A stretch of DNA of 64,000 bases. Origin: Warburgia ugandensis. Its lineage: Eukaryota > Streptophyta > Magnoliopsida > Canellales > Canellaceae. The notes under the pieces are model-generated. The model was given only the letters and a program-made list of their open reading frames with translations. It was not told the origin of the DNA and made no database searches. The position numbers and the translations under genes are program-made. Of this stretch, positions 59,470-64,000 are shown piece after piece. The stretch spans positions 50,237,136 through 50,301,135 of the forward strand of contig CP141136.1 in assembly GCA_035236585.1 (NCBI GenBank). The letters run 5' to 3'. How positions within the stretch are numbered: position 1 is the first letter of the stretch; each line of letters starts with the position of its first letter.

Positions 59470-62325
59470 TCCAAATTATTCCAAAATGCCATATTATCAT
59501 CTCATTCCATTTACACATAGAGCAAACAATATACTATTAGCAAAAAGCATTCAATAGTAGAAAAATAAGAGAAAGTATACAAGAAGATATAAAAGTACAT
59601 GCATTTGGATTCGACTTTCATACAAAAGAACATATCTCATAAGTTCCCTACTAATGAATCAATAATAAGTTTAGGGTAGTAATAGTAAGTTCACTACTTT
59701 CAAATTTCAAAAGCAATAGAAAACATTGCTTGTTGGGTTTCTTTCAAGAAGGGGTTGTCATAGATAAGATAGCATACTATATAATGTTCACATGGTGTGT
59801 TACTCAAGTAGATCCTAATCAATCTAGACAATGCCAATATTCAACCACCTCTTAAAGGTCTTATGTACCAGCCTAAAACTTTACTGAATCAAAACTTGGA
59901 TAATGACAGTAATCTCATGATGCCTTCAGTTATTTTGTTTCTAAAACTACAACAAATAAGGATCAAATGAAAAAAATTTAAATGATTTATTATGGGAAAA
60001 TTCATCCAAGTTAAGAGGAGCTTGCCAAACAAATAATGTTCTCTTCCTTCAAGTTTGGTTATTCTATAATGATTTAAGATTCTTGCAGATAAGAATTGAC
60101 ACCGTTGTCCCTATTTTTACAGTACTCTTGTTTCTGGTAGCAATTGGATTCCTTTAGTGACAAAGCATTGTTAGTAGTGTTCCAACTATTATTTTTAACT
60201 TTCCATTACAATGTAACTTTTCTTTTAGTCTTGTTTTGACCATTTCACTCATGTTAATAGTTTGGGAAGTTGTCAAAACTTTTAGCACTTGATTTTGATA
60301 TTTTAAAATGAAGTGAGAGCTTTTCATGGACAACCCATAATCGATGAGTGCTTCAAACCCATGAACTTGGCACAGGAGAGGTCCTTCTAGAGCTCCTATA
60401 GTAGAACGCTTTACGTCTATTCTTAAATTTTATGCAAGCTAGGTGTTTCTTTTTCTTTGTGGTAAAAAGTCCAATTAGATGCCATTGGATGGATTAACTA
60501 TTGGCATCAAGAATGAAAGCCAATATAAGAAGAACTAAAATTTCATAGTTGAAAATAGCCCATCTAATCTTTGGTTGTTTTTCTTTCCTACTAACCAATC
60601 TTATCTTTTGAAACCATCAAACAGGAAACCTTTTATTTAGTGTGAGCAATTATATAGTTTACTTCCCTTTACTTTTTAGTAATCTTTCCATTGCTTCCTC
60701 ATGTGTAGGCTAGGAGAGAATAGTAGACTACGCTATTCTCCACCTCCAACAATGACTGGTCAAGGTGTGTGTGAGTGTGGCACAATGGTGTCATGAGTTT
60801 AAAATTCCTCAAGGATGTGTGTGCGTGTGAGTGTATGTCTCCTCCATTAAAAAATTAAAACATTGACTGGTCATTAAATTAAAGAAAGAAAGATTGATGC
60901 ATAAAAGGGATTCCTGTTTCCATATGTTTGTTTTCATTTATGTCCTTTATAATATATCAATCTTGAATTGAAGGAGAATTATATTCCTCTCTCAATCTAT
61001 ATCATAACCCATAGGTTGGATTTAGCATGGAAATAAAATATGTTGCAAAGAAAACTTTACTATTTAAGTGATAACTTTGGGGGAAAGAAAGATCCGTTTA
61101 GACATTTTATCATCCCAAGCCACAAAACTACATAAAGTTACTATAAGGTTTGCTTTCCTACTTATCCATACTTTTCTTTTTAATCAAATAAGCCTTGCAA
61201 ATCATATCACTTCTCTACACTAACCATATCAAATGCAAATTTGAATCCAATTTCCAATCATACTACTAAATGAGGTAAAGTTGGTTTAGATATAACTCTA
61301 TATTGAGCAAGTCAAACTTGACTCAGCCCATAGGATATTGCACTGCTGCTGACTGAGCCTTGCTCAGTTTTCCACCCATCAAAAGATCAACCAGAAGCAA
61401 CTATTAGATAGCTTTAGCTCCAAGATTTATTACTTTTAGTTTCCAATGATTCTTCAATTCATAACTACTAACTTACAAAACTTGTGAGAGAAATTACCAA
61501 GATCTGAAGTTAGTTTTATGAAGATTGACCATAATACAAGAAAGGTAGTTTCATATGTTCTTTTCCTCATGAGATCACTCATTAGAAGAACTAGTCAAGT
61601 TTCCATATTGAAACATGAGTATCTAAAACAAAATTTGATGCTTCACAAGTCTCATTAAGGGATTTTTTATTTTTTGGAAATTAATCTTTCCTTATCCTCC
61701 AGATCTATCAAGTTCCTATCAAATTTTGCAAGAGGGTCACACACATCTAGGAAGAATTCTATCTTGTTGATAAAATGAAGGTCAAGACAAACTCAAACCT
61801 ATCGCAATGGTATTGGGATCTCCCACCACCAAAATTTCCTCCCTCATTTATAATGGCAGCAATTCCACGTGTTTGGATATCTAGATCCTTAGTCAATAAA
61901 ATTCTTTGAAGGTGTTGATATCACAAAAAGGTACTAGGAATGAAGACCTAAACGAATCATGTTTAGAAATTGATATGTTAAACCGCTATACTTTCCATCC
62001 TCAATTATCACAACTACATGGTTACAAGAGTTAAATGAAATTATGTTATGGGGTACAATTATTGATATTTAGGAAACATTATTTACATGGGGAATACATA
62101 TGTATTCAACTATGTTGTCTGAAGGATTGAAGCATCCAAAACTAAGTGTTTAGCAATAACACAATAACATAGTGCTATCTTTTGGAATAATGGCCAACAT
62201 TTGTAAGTTTCATTGTTTTTGCTGTTACTATGGATGCTAATAGCAACAAGCTTATAGGTTTTGAATGAAGCATATAATCAAATAGAATATATACACCTAC
62301 AAAAAAGATAGGAAGATATCTACAC
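59470..62325. other. No gene recognised (about 2.9 kb)
   Basis: AT-rich sequence has stops in all frames and no motif I can name. A GTGTGNGTGTGAGTGT-type patch lies at about 60765-60835. It may include the far flank of the MULE. Confidence 0.4.
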
Positions 62326-62337
62326 AGAGAGAGCTAC

Positions 62338-62368
<31 letters not shown>

Positions 62369-62370
62369 TA
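62326..62370 (+). repeat. (GA)n / (GACA)n microsatellite
   Basis: GAGAGAGA and repeated CAGAGA units lie about 70 bp before an LTR boundary at 62439. Confidence 0.85.
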
Positions 62371-62438
62371 TTATCTCCTACCGAACGTGATTAGTGTCGA
62401 ATGTGAGTGGGGGTTTGTGGCAAAAAATAGGAGTGGAG

Positions 62439-64000
62439 TGTGGCGACCCAAGTTTTCATAACACATTTTGTAATACATTTTTCAAAGGCAAGGCCCTTAG
62501 TAGTAAAAAAATTTCTTAAAACAAAGTAGTAAAAATTCTTTTCTTTGGAACTTGTTTTGTGAAACCAAGTCATCACTTCATACATCACATAAGTAGAATT
62601 TTGTACAAGATAAAATTCCATTAAAGGAATATACTTTTATTAAATTTTAGGATCCATCTAGTGATTCACAGTACAATCCAGGTATCATTACAATACTTGT
62701 CCAAATTACATAATCCAAATTTCAAAGCTCACCATATAATAAAAACTCTCAACACAATACAATGCTCTCACATAAAAATACATGTTTCAAGGGATACACT
62801 CTGATTGATTATTCTTCCAAGTCTTCTTAAGTCTTGAGCTCCTAATTCTCCTTCTTTGTATTTGAGATATTGTAAACATTCAAACAATTATAATATCACA
62901 GCAAGCTATGCTTGGTAGGGAATTCAAGAAGCAACATAAATTGATAGTATAATCCTATTATTCATAAACATACTCATGGATCCATCTCTTTACTTTGTCA
63001 AATATGTGCATCCTTGTACATACTGTACATGGATAAATCAATTAAACTCATAAAAATACTCAAATAACCTTCCCAAACTAAGCTGATCAACTCTTTCTAC
63101 TATAGGGAATCAGTATTTCAACTAGTCCTATACTGGGAATTTCCCTTCCTAGAAAATACTGGTAATATACAATTACCTAGTATTTCATCATGCTAAAACA
63201 TAAGGTTTTTCACTATGCCTATATCATATGCATCATACTGCAAAATAATCAAGGACTACCATGCTTACAGTTTAATCCGTACCAATGCACCCGAATAACT
63301 GCTTTATATTCCACTTATACCATCATCAGTGGAGTATACAATATCCATGTCCATATAGGGAGACCATGGCTATCACAGTGGCGACCTTCCCATAATTGTC
63401 CCACTTGACTTTTGCCTCTCTTAGGCATGGTATACAACTTCATCAAGTTTCGGAGAGCGAGTGGCCATACCCTTATAACTCTCCTAACATAGCATCCCTA
63501 GGCTCATGCCTATCTAAAACAAAACCACAAGCCTCCATGCTTGTATGTAAAATAATTCATATACGTATCAGACGATCTTTCTATTTATCTAGGGCTGTAA
63601 TATATTCTAATTCACTATTCACTTAGGGTTTTTTCCTCAATTCTAACTTAACCATTTCATATGTGTTTTGGTTGGATCATAAGAATTTTCAAGGGATTTA
63701 ATACAAGTATTTACATTATACTTGTCAACTTTTCCAAACATAAGATCATGTATACAACATGTACTTCTCATGTAGATGCATTCATAAAATCCTCCCACCT
63801 TCAAGTAGTGATCCATCTCTTCAGATCTTCCCTAATCCTGACTGATGTATGTAATCTGTAAATCCATACATACTGTCAATATATATACAATATGAATAAT
63901 CCTATATTTATGATCATATCTATATTCTTTGCTTAATTTTGTCCTTTGATATGAATGATCTAGATCTTGTGTCCTATCATAATCTATCTTCCTCAGATAG
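62439..64000 (-). repeat. Gypsy LTR (Tekay-like LTR type), minus strand, runs off the window
   Basis: The plus strand starts TGTGGCGACCCAAGTTTTC, the same terminal pattern as TGTGACGACCCAGGTTTTCC of the solo LTR at 3243. Inside it, 'cagcaagctatgcttg' (about 62900) matches the element C LTR at 42382. 'gagagcgagtggccatacccttataactctcctaacatag' near 63450-63495 parallels 'gagggcaggtggccaaccctataaccctcctagcatag' at 43158-43195. So it is a related LTR with its 3' end at 62439. Three frames of 66-76 codons inside it are not genes. Confidence 0.7.

Overview
This is angiosperm nuclear DNA made almost entirely of nested, decayed transposable elements. Evidence: Ty3/gypsy polyproteins of the Athila-like and Tekay/Del chromovirus types, a plant CACTA transposon with TNP2 and TNP1/Ulp1-type genes, a MULE transposase relic, and a tRNA-derived SINE resembling the plant Au family. 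Base composition is AT-rich, and G+C islands occur mainly inside long LTRs. I found no intact host protein gene. The species cannot be named from the sequence. The setting suggests gene-poor, probably heterochromatic DNA (inference).

Layout. (1) 1-32165: a Ty3/gypsy Athila-like element (A) on the + strand. Its gag starts at 803. A 24.3-kb CACTA element (2465-26757, target duplication AAT) cuts the gag, which resumes at 26758 with the end of gag and the protease. RT, RNase H and integrase are missing. The 3' untranslated zone runs to about 29915, and the 3' LTR is about 29918-32165. (2) The CACTA carries two minus-strand genes. A TNP2-like transposase lies at 25085->21594. A TNP1-like gene with a DUF8039-like region and a C-terminal Ulp1-type domain lies at about 17960->6409. 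It also has terminal repeats, subterminal arrays of ACTTTTAAAGT-type motifs, a C-rich minisatellite and a telomere-like GGTTCAGGGTTA block. (3) Two further insertions sit inside the CACTA: a minus-strand solo LTR (3243-5585, duplication AATAT) and a LARD-like non-autonomous LTR element (8973-17344, duplication GTTCT) that splits the TNP1-like gene.

(4) 32166-37215: scrambled LTR and 3'-UTR pieces of an Athila-like relative. (5) 37228-37415: an Au-like SINE with a perfect 12-bp target duplication. (6) About 39190-40724: part of a minus-strand gypsy LTR. (7) 41833-52699: a complete but inactivated Tekay-type chromovirus (C) on the minus strand, duplication GATCT, with gag-PR-RT-RH-INT-chromodomain order. 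(8) 52705-57550: no recognisable gene apart from a tRNA-like sequence near 56803. (9) 57560-59469: a minus-strand MULE transposase pseudogene. (10) 59500-62438: nothing recognised. (11) 62439-64000: the start of another minus-strand gypsy LTR that runs off the window.

Relative order of events: A inserted first, then the CACTA, then the solo-LTR parent and the LARD. Every coding region carries stops or frameshifts, so nothing here appears able to move by itself. Domain names are from family knowledge recalled while reading and were not searched.
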